Shown: positions 1 through 7,948 of the stretch, in pieces | Position numbering within the stretch: the first letter of the stretch is position 1 | Layout of the letters: every line of letters begins with the position of its first letter | Made by a program: the position numbers and the translations under genes | Notes under the pieces: generated by a model | Told to the model about the DNA's origin: nothing | Databases searched by the model: none | Seen by the model: the letters and a program-made list of their open reading frames with translations, nothing else | NCBI RefSeq assembly: GCF_000708595.2 | Contig: NZ_JARP01000002.1 | Location: forward strand, 434,001-498,000 | From: Flavobacterium sp. KJJ | GTDB taxonomy: Bacteria; Bacteroidota; Bacteroidia; Flavobacteriales; Flavobacteriaceae | Direction of reading: 5' to 3' | DNA length: 64,000 nucleotides

Positions 1-730
1 TGTTGCAGGCTGCTAAACATTCAGCCCATTTTGCCTCGCCAGTATATACTTGAGCATTCAAATACACTTTTGCCAATAAGGTATAACCAGCCCATTTATT
101 AAATCTTCCGTAATAATTACCGCCTTTTGTTCCAGAAAGTAATTCTACGTTTTCAGTCAATTCTTTTACAATAAAGTCGTAAACTTCTTTTCGGCCAGCT
201 TGTGGAATTTTATCTACTGTAATATTATTGTCTGTATAGAACGGAATGTTTCCGTAATCATCCATTAATAAATAATAGAAAAAAGCGCGTAATACTTTAG
301 CTTCTGCAATTTTTGAAGCATCGGCTTTTGCAGTTTCTAATTGCGAAATGGCCAAGTTTGCATTGAAGATCGATTTGTAAAGCCAGTTCCAAGTGTTGTT
401 TACCATTAAATCAGTTGGCAGCCATTGATGCATGTATACACGCGCAAAATCTAATTGCCAGTCACCTGTATTTCTATGCGGAATCACCTGTTCATCAGCA
501 GACATACAGTTTAAATCGTACCATCCATTATCAGCTCCGGCGTAACCTACACCATTCCAGTTTCCTCCAACTTGAGCATAAACACTAGCAAGAGCGATAT
601 CAGCTCCTTCTGGAGTTCCGTAAAAGTCTTCAGAACGATATTTATCGTAAACATTTTCATCTACATTGGTACAACCAACAAGAGATAGGAAACAAACGCT
701 TCCTAATAATATTATATTTTTAAGTTTCAT
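1..730 (-). CDS. SusD/RagB-family nutrient-binding outer membrane lipoprotein (5' part; gene runs off the left edge)
   Basis: The reverse strand reads open from an ATG at 730 to the window edge, about 243 codons, so only the N-terminal part is present. It begins MKLKNIILLGSVCFLSLVGC, a lipoprotein signal peptide with the lipobox LVGC. The following text (YDKYRSEDFYGTPEGADIAL, then RAFFYYLLMDDYGNIPFYT) matches SusD helical TPR-like segments. In the family this lipoprotein caps the SusC barrel and binds the substrate outside the cell. It lies 8 nt behind the SusC gene on the same strand, the usual arrangement. The substrate cannot be inferred, because the sequence that would show the rest of the locus lies outside the window. 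Confidence 0.95.
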   Translation of the reverse strand, partial: MKLKNIILLGSVCFLSLVGCTNVDENVYDKYRSEDFYGTPEGADIALASVYAQVGGNWNGVGYAGADNGWYDLNCMSADEQVIPHRNTGDWQLDFARVYMHQWLPTDLMVNNTWNWLYKSIFNANLAISQLETAKADASKIAEAKVLRAFFYYLLMDDYGNIPFYTDNNITVDKIPQAGRKEVYDFIVKELTENVELLSGTKGGNYYGRFNKWAGYTLLAKVYLNAQVYTGEAKWAECLAACN

Positions 731-738
731 TTCTTTTA

Positions 739-3700
739 CTATTTAAATTTTACATTCAAACCGATTGCGATACTTCTGGTACGTGGATAAATCCCCTTAT
801 CAACGCCAAAGTTGTCCTCAAGTTTACCACTTCCGCTCAAAGTTATTTCTGGGTCTATACCCGAATAATTTGTAAAAAGTAAAAGGTTGTTTCCGGTAAG
901 CGAAAGTCTAACAGATTCGATGTATTTAACATCAGTAAAACGAAAGTTATATCCGGCAGTAACATTTTCTAAACGTAAAAATGAACCATCTTCTAAATAC
1001 ATATCTGAGGCATAAGGAGAAGTATAAATTCCTTCATCGACAGCACTTTCTAAAATGTTTGATTTACCAATATTTTCCAATTTGCTTATGTTAGATCGTA
1101 CTTGATTGTAAATTTTATTTCCTCCAGAGCCTCTCCACAACATCGAAGCATCAAAGTTTTTATGAACGAAAGTTGGGTTGAAAGCATATGTATATTTTGG
1201 CAATGCAGAACCTTTTAAGTATCGGTCTGGACTTCTGTCTCCTTGATCGATAATGCCATTTCCGTCACGATCTAAAACAGTTTCTACTCCAGCCGCATCT
1301 ACGCCTGTGTGTTGTAAAATATTGAAAGTTCCTACTGGCTGTCCTTTTATCAAATAGGAGTTTGGAGCTCCCCAGCTTACATAATCAGTATTTAAAGGAA
1401 CTCCGTTGATACTTCCACTTAAATTAAGTACTTCGTTTTTCATTAGAGAAACATTTCCTGCTAATGTTAAAGTTGTATTTTCAGATCTGATGACATCATA
1501 TCCAAGAGCAATCTCTAAACCTTTATTTGAAATACTTCCAACATTTGCTTTAATTTTATCAAAAGGATAAGGAGGCTGAGGTACAGTGTAATCAAATAAT
1601 AAATTATCTGTCGTAGAAGTGTACACATCAATTGTTCCTCTTAATCGACTGTCTAAAAGAGCGAAATCAAGACCAATATTGGTCTGCTTTTTAGTTTCCC
1701 ATTTTAAATCAGGATTTGCATTTTGACTAATGTTAAAATTGGTGATTTGAGAGCCTCCAAAATAAGTGACGCCAGAACCTCCAACTAATGATAATGAACT
1801 TTGCGGACCAAGACCTTGCTGGTTACCCGTTTCACCATATCCAACGCGTAATTTTAATTCGTTGAAAATAGTCTGATTTGCCATGAAGTTTTCTTTGGTA
1901 ATTTGCCAAGCTATAGATGCAGATGGAAAATAGCCCCATTTATTGTTCGCTCCAAATACAGACGCACCATCTTTTCTAATACTTCCTGTAAATAAATAAC
2001 GGTCTAAGTACGAGTAGTTAATACGATTTAAGAAAGAAACTACAGTTCTGTCATTTTTGTATGATTTTAAATCTCCAGATAATGCTTTAGAAATATCAGC
2101 CAATTCAAGGTTGTTATAAGTAGCTAGACCATTGATAAAACCTCTTGCTTGCGCATAATCTCCTTGGTACAATTGTTTTTGCCACTCATACAAAGCCAGA
2201 ACGTTAATAGTGTGGGCACCAAATGTTTTTTTGTAGTTAAGACTAATATCCATTAATCTTTCATTTTGTCTTTCGTTTCTGATGTTAGCAAAACTTTTTT
2301 GATCAATTGCATGAGAATCTGTTGATTCTACCGGATTATAAAAACCAGTTGTTTTGTTTGTTTTTCTCCAGCTTCCAAACCAGCTTGCCGTTAAGCCATC
2401 AAATAAATCTAAATCTGCTTTTAAGCTTACGAATAAATTATCAGCCTGACTTTCGTTAGTAACTGTTTCTGCAACAGCATAAGGATTTAAGTATTGAAAT
2501 ACATTTGGATCTGTGAAATAGGTTCCGTCCGTATTGTAAACTGGATCTGTTGGACGCATTAAATATGCATTTGTAATTAAATTCGAAACATAATTTACAC
2601 GTCCAATAGATTGAATACTAGATGTCGTATAATCTGTTCCGTTGTTTAAATTATAAGTCAATTTTAATTTTCCGTCAAGTCCAGTTTGACTTGCCTGAAC
2701 GCGTGCAATGTATTTTTTGTTGTTTGAATTTATTACAACTCCATCTTGCAAAATAGCACTGATCGAAGCTCTGTAACTAAATTTGTCTGCTCCTCCGCCA
2801 AATGCTAAAGTATGGTTTTGAGTAACGCCGGTTTTAGTTAAAATTCCGTACCAGTCTGTATCAGAACCGTGATTTGCAGAAGCCGGAACACCAACACTTT
2901 GAGCCGTTTCCCACCATTGGTCGGCGTTTAGCATATCTAGTTTTTTCGGGATAAAATCTAAAGACGTAGAACCAATATATTCGATTGTCGTTTTTCCTGC
3001 TTTATTTTTTTTAGTTGAAACAATGATTACACCCGGCGCACCTCTAGAACCGTAAATAGCTGTAGCCGATGCATCTTTTAAGATATCAATACTTTCGATT
3101 TCAGTTGGCGGAATTTGGCTTAACAAATCTAAGTTTCCCTGAATTCCGTCTACAACTACAAGCGGATCATTTCCTCCAATTAAAGAAGAAATACCTCTAA
3201 TACGCACGCTTGGAGCGCTGCCTGGCTCACTCCCGATTTGGTTGATGTTGACACCCGCAGCTTTTCCTGAAATCAATTGCAACGGATTTACAATTGCACC
3301 TTGATTCATGTCTTTTGCTGCAATAGAAGATACAGAGCCCGTTACATCTTTTCTAGCAGAAGAACCGTATCCAACTAAAACAACTTCATTTAAGTTAGTT
3401 GCGTCTGGCAAAAGCTGAATGTTGATTTTGCTTTCGCTTGCAACTACTTTTTTATCTTTATATCCCACAAAAGAAACGACAATTACAGATGAACTGCTTT
3501 CGACGGTAATTTGATATTTTCCATCAAAATCTGTAACCACACCGTTTTTTGTTCCTTCCTCAAAGACTGATGCTCCCGGAAGAGGACTCCCATTTTCATC
3601 TGTAATAATTCCAGAAACAGTTTGCTTTTGAATTTTCACAGTTTCGGTTTTAAGCTCTGGTTTTTTTAAGATAATTTGAGTGTCTCGAACTTTAAATTCG

Positions 3701-4014
3701 GTTGGAGTTCCTTTAAAAAGTTTATCCAAAACAATATTTATTGGCTGCTCTTTTACGGAAATAGAAATTATGCGATCTAAGTCGATATCATTCAGTTTGT
3801 AAATAAATCTGAAATCTGTTTTTTGTTCTATGGTCTCAATAACCTTTTCGATTGTTGAATTGTTTAATTCTAGAGTTACTTTAGTTTTTTGGGCATAAGT
3901 ATTTCCTCTAATGTTAAACATGGCGACCAAAATAAGTAGTGTAGTTAGTTTCAATTTTAGGTCATTTTGGAATAATGAGTATAGAAACCCAGTATTCTTA
4001 GATTTTTTTTTCAT
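739..4014 (-). CDS. SusC/RagA-family TonB-linked outer membrane transporter with N-terminal STN signalling domain
   Basis: This 1091-residue protein has a signal peptide ending near NTYAQ. An STN (secretin/TonB short N-terminal) domain spans about residues 45-117, a carboxypeptidase-like regulatory domain about 130-210 (VSGIITDENGSPLPGASV), and the plug and 22-strand barrel fill the rest, ending in the aromatic-type terminus IGLNVKFK. The plug contains the family signature NEVVLVGYGSSARKDVTGSV. An STN domain is the part that contacts a FecR-type anti-sigma factor across the periplasm. A FecR gene and an ECF sigma gene lie immediately upstream, so this transporter probably both imports a ligand and reports its presence. 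It is followed directly by SusD. The ligand is unknown. Confidence 0.97.
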   Translation of the reverse strand: MKKKSKNTGFLYSLFQNDLKLKLTTLLILVAMFNIRGNTYAQKTKVTLELNNSTIEKVIETIEQKTDFRFIYKLNDIDLDRIISISVKEQPINIVLDKLFKGTPTEFKVRDTQIILKKPELKTETVKIQKQTVSGIITDENGSPLPGASVFEEGTKNGVVTDFDGKYQITVESSSSVIVVSFVGYKDKKVVASESKINIQLLPDATNLNEVVLVGYGSSARKDVTGSVSSIAAKDMNQGAIVNPLQLISGKAAGVNINQIGSEPGSAPSVRIRGISSLIGGNDPLVVVDGIQGNLDLLSQIPPTEIESIDILKDASATAIYGSRGAPGVIIVSTKKNKAGKTTIEYIGSTSLDFIPKKLDMLNADQWWETAQSVGVPASANHGSDTDWYGILTKTGVTQNHTLAFGGGADKFSYRASISAILQDGVVINSNNKKYIARVQASQTGLDGKLKLTYNLNNGTDYTTSSIQSIGRVNYVSNLITNAYLMRPTDPVYNTDGTYFTDPNVFQYLNPYAVAETVTNESQADNLFVSLKADLDLFDGLTASWFGSWRKTNKTTGFYNPVESTDSHAIDQKSFANIRNERQNERLMDISLNYKKTFGAHTINVLALYEWQKQLYQGDYAQARGFINGLATYNNLELADISKALSGDLKSYKNDRTVVSFLNRINYSYLDRYLFTGSIRKDGASVFGANNKWGYFPSASIAWQITKENFMANQTIFNELKLRVGYGETGNQQGLGPQSSLSLVGGSGVTYFGGSQITNFNISQNANPDLKWETKKQTNIGLDFALLDSRLRGTIDVYTSTTDNLLFDYTVPQPPYPFDKIKANVGSISNKGLEIALGYDVIRSENTTLTLAGNVSLMKNEVLNLSGSINGVPLNTDYVSWGAPNSYLIKGQPVGTFNILQHTGVDAAGVETVLDRDGNGIIDQGDRSPDRYLKGSALPKYTYAFNPTFVHKNFDASMLWRGSGGNKIYNQVRSNISKLENIGKSNILESAVDEGIYTSPYASDMYLEDGSFLRLENVTAGYNFRFTDVKYIESVRLSLTGNNLLLFTNYSGIDPEITLSGSGKLEDNFGVDKGIYPRTRSIAIGLNVKFK

Positions 4015-4062
4015 AATTTTGTTAATTGATTGTAGTTAATTCGTTATATTCAATCACTTAGT

Positions 4063-4095
4063 AAATCGGAAATTGTTCGCAGCTCTTTCCGATTT
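4063..4095 (-). promoter_or_regulatory. Hairpin in the leader between fecR and susC
   Basis: The 10-nt arms AAATCGGAAA and TTTCCGATTT pair perfectly around a 13-nt loop. The hairpin lies about 50-80 nt upstream of the SusC start. On the minus strand no T-run follows, so it is not a classical terminator for fecR. It could be a leader structure or a weak attenuator separating the low-level sigma/anti-sigma transcript from the highly expressed transporter. That role is inferred from position only. Confidence 0.5.
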
Positions 4096-4144
4096 TTTTA
4101 TTCTTGTAATTTTACTTCTTCATTTTTCTTCATTGGTTTAGTGG

Positions 4145-5323
4145 TTATTTAATTAGTATTTGATTGTTTTTTATCGTGTAATTAATGCCGTGAATGTCAT
4201 TAAAATAGCTCATTACTTTTTCTATAGATTCGTCGCTGAAACTGGCATTGAATTTTTCGTTTGCTAATTTTTCGTTTTTATTTATAATTGTAACATTGTA
4301 ACGTCTTTCGAGTTTTGTAATAATATTTTTGAAAGTCATATTTCTAAAAGTCAATCCGCCAGTAATCCATGAAGTATAAATATCTGTAATCACAGGTTTT
4401 GTAGCAATCAAGGTGTTCGCTTTATTAAAACTTCCTTTAAAGCCAGGTTTTAGAATTGTGTTTTTGTTTGCGTCAAAATCTTCGTTTTTGCGGTACATTC
4501 CAACAGAACCTTCGACTAAAACTACATCTGTTAAGGCATCTTCAGGGTAGTTTGAAACATTAAAATGTGTTCCTAAAACGCGAACGTTCAAGTTGTCTGC
4601 ATTTACTATAAAAGGATGTTTTTTATCTTTGGCAACATCAAAAAAAGCTTCTCCATCTAAAAAAACTTGACGGTTTTCGCCGGCAATAAATTTTATCGGA
4701 TATTTTAAAGTAGTCCCAGAATTTAAGTGAACAACAGTTCCGTCAGACAATTGCAATTGAAACCTTTTGCCGTACGGAATTTTGATTGTGTTGTATGTAA
4801 GTTTATCTAAATCAGAATCGTTTTCATAAACAATTTTGTCTCCGTTTTGGTTTCCCACAACATTTCCTTCAGCATCTTTTACCTGAACCGTGTTGTTTTC
4901 AGAAATAATCTGAACATTTCCATTTTCTAACTGCAAGACAATATCAGTACTTTTAAAATCGAATTTTTGCTCAGATTTAGTATTGAAAGCACCTTTTTGA
5001 TACGCAAGACCAATTCCTAATAAAATAACTGCTGAAGCCGCAATAGAAATATACTTTCTGAAATTTGATTTTTTCGGGACAAATTCAATAGTATTTTCAT
5101 TTTCTTTTGATGCTGATAAAATGTTCAAGAAAATATCGTCAGCAGTTTGCTGTTCCATTTTTGGCATTTCCGTCAAAAGATGCTGAATATCTTCCACAGT
5201 CGGAAAATCGTCAGTAAGTTTATTTTTTTTATAATAAGCAATTACTTCGTTTGTTTCTTCGAGCGTACATTGGTTTAAAACAAACTTTTGCAAAAGATTT
5301 TTTATTTCAGAATTTGAATTCAT
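4145..5323 (-). CDS. FecR-family anti-sigma factor
   Basis: This 392-residue inner-membrane protein has a cytoplasmic N-terminal region of about 90 residues that would hold the sigma factor, and one membrane span near residues 91-110 (ISIAASAVILLGIGLAY). A periplasmic FecR domain follows (IPYGKRFQLQLSDGTVVHLN ... GEAFFDV ... VLGTHFNVSNY), then a DUF4974-type C-terminal domain (FRNMTFKNIITKLERRYNV). In this family the periplasmic part binds the STN domain of a TonB transporter and the N-terminus controls an ECF sigma factor. Both partners are adjacent here, sigma upstream and SusC downstream. The 130-nt gap to SusC and the 343-nt gap to the sigma gene suggest the three genes are not transcribed at equal levels. 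Confidence 0.96.
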   Translation of the reverse strand: MNSNSEIKNLLQKFVLNQCTLEETNEVIAYYKKNKLTDDFPTVEDIQHLLTEMPKMEQQTADDIFLNILSASKENENTIEFVPKKSNFRKYISIAASAVILLGIGLAYQKGAFNTKSEQKFDFKSTDIVLQLENGNVQIISENNTVQVKDAEGNVVGNQNGDKIVYENDSDLDKLTYNTIKIPYGKRFQLQLSDGTVVHLNSGTTLKYPIKFIAGENRQVFLDGEAFFDVAKDKKHPFIVNADNLNVRVLGTHFNVSNYPEDALTDVVLVEGSVGMYRKNEDFDANKNTILKPGFKGSFNKANTLIATKPVITDIYTSWITGGLTFRNMTFKNIITKLERRYNVTIINKNEKLANEKFNASFSDESIEKVMSYFNDIHGINYTIKNNQILIK

Positions 5324-5499
5324 TATGAATTGATTTTAAGATCCGGTTCTGATATAATACAGTTGAAAGCAAGTTGACTACTACTCAAACGTTGTAAATT
5401 TTTCAATTTTAACATTTAAGTTTATCAAAGAATACGTTAAGTGTTGATTTTGTTGAGGTTCTGTTTAAATAATTTTTTGCTTTTTTAGTTGAACAGATT

Positions 5500-5607
5500 T
5501 TTGTCATTTCGACCGAAGGAAGAAATTACACCAGAAATTCGACAAAGAGTGAAGATTAACTCTATAGAGCTTCTAGTTTGATTTCTCCCTTTGGTCGAAA
5601 TGACAAA
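5500..5607. repeat. Imperfect inverted repeat (flavobacterial intergenic palindrome)
   Basis: The left arm begins TTGTCATTTCGACCGAAGGA at about 5500. The right arm, ending near 5607, reads on the other strand TTTGTCATTTCGACCAAAGG, so about 28 nt pair with a few mismatches around a 50-nt centre. The element does not code for anything. It resembles the dispersed intergenic palindromes common in Flavobacterium genomes and sits between the sigma gene terminator and fecR. Whether it is a mobile REP-like unit cannot be decided from one copy. Confidence 0.7.
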
Positions 5608-5622
5608 CTTTAAAACAAAAAA

Positions 5623-5645
5623 AAATCACTCCGTAAGAGTGATTT
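5623..5645 (-). terminator. Rho-independent terminator of the ECF sigma gene
   Basis: The perfect 9-nt stem AAATCACTC / GAGTGATTT has a 5-nt loop and is followed on the minus strand by a run of nine T residues. It lies about 20 nt after the sigma stop codon. It implies that fecR is expressed mainly by read-through or from its own promoter. Confidence 0.8.
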
Positions 5646-5666
5646 AATTGGTTAACATGGTTTTGG

Positions 5667-6230
5667 TTAGATAATCTCATCGTGAACTTGAAAAAAGACT
5701 CGCATAGATTCTAGTGCTTTGCTCATTTGGTTCCTGACAGTATTTATAGAGATGCCGAGTTCTTGACTAATTTCTTCGTAACTCATGCCTTTCTTTCTTG
5801 ACATTTTAAAAATTTGTTTCCGTTTTGGCGGTAATTGTTTCATGGCCTGCTTTCGAAGCTTTTTACAATCGGCTTCCCGAATAGAATAATCACCATATTC
5901 ATGCGATTTTTGACTTTCATAAAATACAGCTTCTTTGAGTACTAAATCGTTCGCTGCTTTATTAAGAACATTAAAAGCTTGATTTCTTGCAATGGTAAAA
6001 ATGTAAGCTTTAAAAGATTGTTCCAGATTTAAGTTTTCGCGATTTTGCCAAACTTTCATAAAAACATCTTGAACATTTTCTTCAGCAGCTTCTTTAGATT
6101 TTAATAAACTGATGCTGTAACCATAGATATCCTGATAGTACAAATCAAAAAGCTTGCGAAATGCTTTTTCGTTGCCTTTTTTGAGTTCACTCACCAATAA
6201 TTTTTCGCTATGATCGTTCGCTTCTAACAT
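5667..6230 (-). CDS. RNA polymerase ECF-type sigma factor (Bacteroidetes FecI-like)
   Basis: This 187-residue protein has sigma region 2 in the first half (FRKLFDLYYQDIYGYSISLL, AAEENVQDVFMKVWQNRENL) and region 4 with its helix-turn-helix near residues 130-175 (LPPKRKQIFKMSRKKGMSYE, then EISQELGISINTVRNQMSKA). There is no extra C-terminal domain. It should direct RNA polymerase to the SusC/SusD promoter when FecR releases it, as in FecIRA-type surface signalling. It has its own vegetative-type promoter upstream at 6310-6339 and a terminator just downstream. Confidence 0.97.
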   Translation of the reverse strand: MLEANDHSEKLLVSELKKGNEKAFRKLFDLYYQDIYGYSISLLKSKEAAEENVQDVFMKVWQNRENLNLEQSFKAYIFTIARNQAFNVLNKAANDLVLKEAVFYESQKSHEYGDYSIREADCKKLRKQAMKQLPPKRKQIFKMSRKKGMSYEEISQELGISINTVRNQMSKALESMRVFFQVHDEII

Positions 6231-6309
6231 TAATTTAATTAGTCTTTATTTAAATCTAATTATATTATGATACTATCAAAATTGGTACTCTAATTTGTTG
6301 ACTGGTTAG

Positions 6310-6339
6310 CAAATATATAAAAATATTATTCGCAACAAA
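6310..6339 (-). promoter_or_regulatory. Vegetative promoter of the ECF sigma gene
   Basis: On the minus strand TTTG (6339-6336) is followed after 18 nt by TATATTTG (6317-6310). This matches the Bacteroidetes primary-sigma consensus TTTG-N17-23-TAnnTTTG. The predicted transcript start is about 72 nt before the sigma ATG. The rest of 6231-6628 holds only the terminator at 6545-6581. About 200 bp of AT-rich sequence between the two shows no recognisable feature. Confidence 0.7.
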
Positions 6340-6544
6340 TAGTATATAAAAAAACTTAATTGTGATTTATTTAATTAAATTTATGCTGAATAGCAATAAA
6401 GGTCTTAGTAAATGGCTTTTTATCAAGTCAATATCTTTTTCCTTGACATTTTAGAAATTACAATAATGAAATTGATTTTTTGAGAATATTCTTATTTGTG
6501 TATTAAACGAATGAAAATTTAATAATGATGTTTTGGCATAAAAA

Positions 6545-6581
6545 AATTCCTTTGTCTTTTCTGCAAAAAAACAAAGGAATT
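6545..6581 (-). terminator. Rho-independent terminator of the ACT-domain gene
   Basis: The perfect 11-nt stem AATTCCTTTGT / ACAAAGGAATT is followed by T residues on the minus strand, about 45 nt beyond the stop codon of the gene at 6629-7285. Confidence 0.8.
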
Positions 6582-6628
6582 ATATAATATGAAGAATCTG
6601 AATGAATCTTTTTTAATTTAAAATCTGA

Positions 6629-7285
6629 CTAATTTTTCAAGTCTTTAATTACTTTAAAAGCCACATCAACCTGATCTTCTCCTACTAAAATAGTAAATTC
6701 ATTTGAAGTCGAAATTACTTCATTTATAATGATTCCTTCCCAAGCCAAACGCTGGAAAATGAAGTAATAAATACCAGGAACGACAATGTTTTCTTTTGGC
6801 AACTTAACCGTTATCGAAGCTAAATTATCTAATTTCTGAATTAATTTTTCGCGCATAAAGTGTTTTTCAACCAAATGATTTACACTGCTGCTTACTACAA
6901 TATTTGTTTCGTTTACACCGCGAGATGAGGTATAAAAAATATCAGATAAAGCATTAATATCAGAAATTAAATCGGCTTGTTTGTTTAGAACAGTTTCTGA
7001 AGCTGCAAACGTGTAATCAGTCAATTCAGATCGAACTGTAATTTCACCAATATTCTTAATTACTTTATTGATTTTATGATTCAATTTAAAATCCAGTTCT
7101 TCGGTAAGCCGTTTTAGAGACATTACAACAGCACCTTGTTTCACTTCTTTTCCAAATTCGCTTTCCAATTCGGTCATAATGTTCCGAGAAAGCGAGGTAA
7201 GATTAATGATTCCAAGCGACAACGCATTTAATAAAAAAGGTTTTGTTTTGATGTAATTTTCGACGATTGAAGAAACGGTTTTCAT
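6629..7285 (-). CDS. ACT-domain regulatory protein (aspartokinase-regulatory-like, no kinase domain)
   Basis: This 218-residue cytoplasmic protein carries, in its last 65 residues, a segment that reads like one ACT repeat of an aspartokinase: LPKENIVVPGIYYFIFQRLA, then INEVISTSNEFTILVGEDQV and a final helix. The N-terminal 150 residues are mostly helical (MKTVSSIVENYIKTKPFLLN, LSLGIINLTSLSRNIMTELE) and show no kinase motifs. Short flavobacterial proteins of this kind are often labelled aspartate kinase, but nothing here could phosphorylate aspartate. A small-molecule sensing role is plausible. The N-terminal half may be a helix-turn-helix or a dimerisation region. The function is unknown. Confidence 0.75.
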   Translation of the reverse strand: MKTVSSIVENYIKTKPFLLNALSLGIINLTSLSRNIMTELESEFGKEVKQGAVVMSLKRLTEELDFKLNHKINKVIKNIGEITVRSELTDYTFAASETVLNKQADLISDINALSDIFYTSSRGVNETNIVVSSSVNHLVEKHFMREKLIQKLDNLASITVKLPKENIVVPGIYYFIFQRLAWEGIIINEVISTSNEFTILVGEDQVDVAFKVIKDLKN

Positions 7286-7352
7286 AATTTTTTTTCTTTT
7301 TTTTTGTAACTTAATTGGGTTGGTTTAGTTAATTTGATGTTATAAATCTGTG

Positions 7353-7383
7353 CAAATATAAATAAAAAAACAATTTGTTACAA
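7353..7383 (-). promoter_or_regulatory. Promoter of the ACT-domain gene
   Basis: On the minus strand TTG (7383-7381) is followed after 20 nt by TATATTTG (7360-7353). This gives a transcript start near 7345 and a leader of about 60 nt that contains a T/A homopolymer-rich stretch just before the ATG. Confidence 0.6.
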
Positions 7384-7404
7384 TTATAACAATAAAAATT
7401 TATG

Positions 7405-7776
7405 TTAAAAGTGATAAAAAGCATCTGTAAGATGTTCAATTGCAAATGTTTCGCCATTTTTATGAATTGCAATTATATCAAAACGAATTTCTGAATCATC
7501 TTGAAAATCCTTTTCCCTATAGTTTATGTAGGCATTTACTGCTTTAATAAGCAATTGAATTTTTTTTGGCTTAACAAAATCTTGCGGAGAACCAAAATCT
7601 AAACTTGACCTCGTTTTTACTTCAATTATGGCTAAAATCGATTCTTTTTTTGCAATAATATCTATTTCTGCCTTCTGAAAAGTCCAATTTCGATCTAAAA
7701 TTTCATAGCCATTTTGCCGAAGATGTTCTACAGCAAGTTCTTCTCCTTTTTTTCCGAGTTCGTTATGTTCAGCCAT
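7405..7776 (-). CDS. YraN/UPF0102-family predicted endonuclease
   Basis: This 123-residue protein is full length for the family. It has the signature GKKGEELAVEHLRQNGYEIL at the N-terminus and the PD-(D/E)xK-type nuclease core: D39 in AEIDIIA, then E52 and K54 in EVKTR. The family is a Holliday-junction-resolvase-like fold, often found next to rnhB or ribosomal genes. Its cellular substrate is not established. It is monocistronic or read with the gene at 6629, 119 nt downstream. No signal peptide is present. Confidence 0.93.
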   Translation of the reverse strand: MAEHNELGKKGEELAVEHLRQNGYEILDRNWTFQKAEIDIIAKKESILAIIEVKTRSSLDFGSPQDFVKPKKIQLLIKAVNAYINYREKDFQDDSEIRFDIIAIHKNGETFAIEHLTDAFYHF

Positions 7777-7830
7777 TTTTTTAGTTGTAAAATTATAGTT
7801 ATTAGTTTTGAGTTAGACTGAGAATATTTT

Positions 7831-7892
7831 ACGCAAAGACGCAAAGTCGAAAAGCTTGATTGAAATAGCTTTGCGACTTTGCGTCTTTGCGT
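7831..7892. repeat. Perfect inverted repeat, ACGCAAAGACGCAAAGTCG family
   Basis: The arms 7831-7856 and 7867-7892 pair over 26 nt with one mismatch around a 10-nt loop. Each arm contains the direct hexamer GCAAAG twice. The element lies between yraN and the S66 peptidase gene, which are both on the minus strand. It would form a strong stem in RNA and has a short T-run after it on the plus strand. It belongs to the class of intergenic CTTTGCGT palindromes seen in flavobacteria. It may also act as a terminator. Confidence 0.75.
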
Positions 7893-7948
7893 GATTTTTT
7901 ATGTGGTATTTAGTGCTTCCTTAACTTAAGAAAACTATAGTAAGGATA

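Noticed and set aside
4063..4095. Hairpin before susC as a rho-independent terminator of fecR
   Set aside because: The T-run is on the plus strand side only. On the transcribed minus strand the stem is followed by ACTAAG, so it is reported only as a leader structure.
5500..5607. Insertion-sequence end or miniature transposon
   Set aside because: No target-site duplication or transposase-like sequence was seen, and the arms are imperfect, so it is listed only as an intergenic palindrome.
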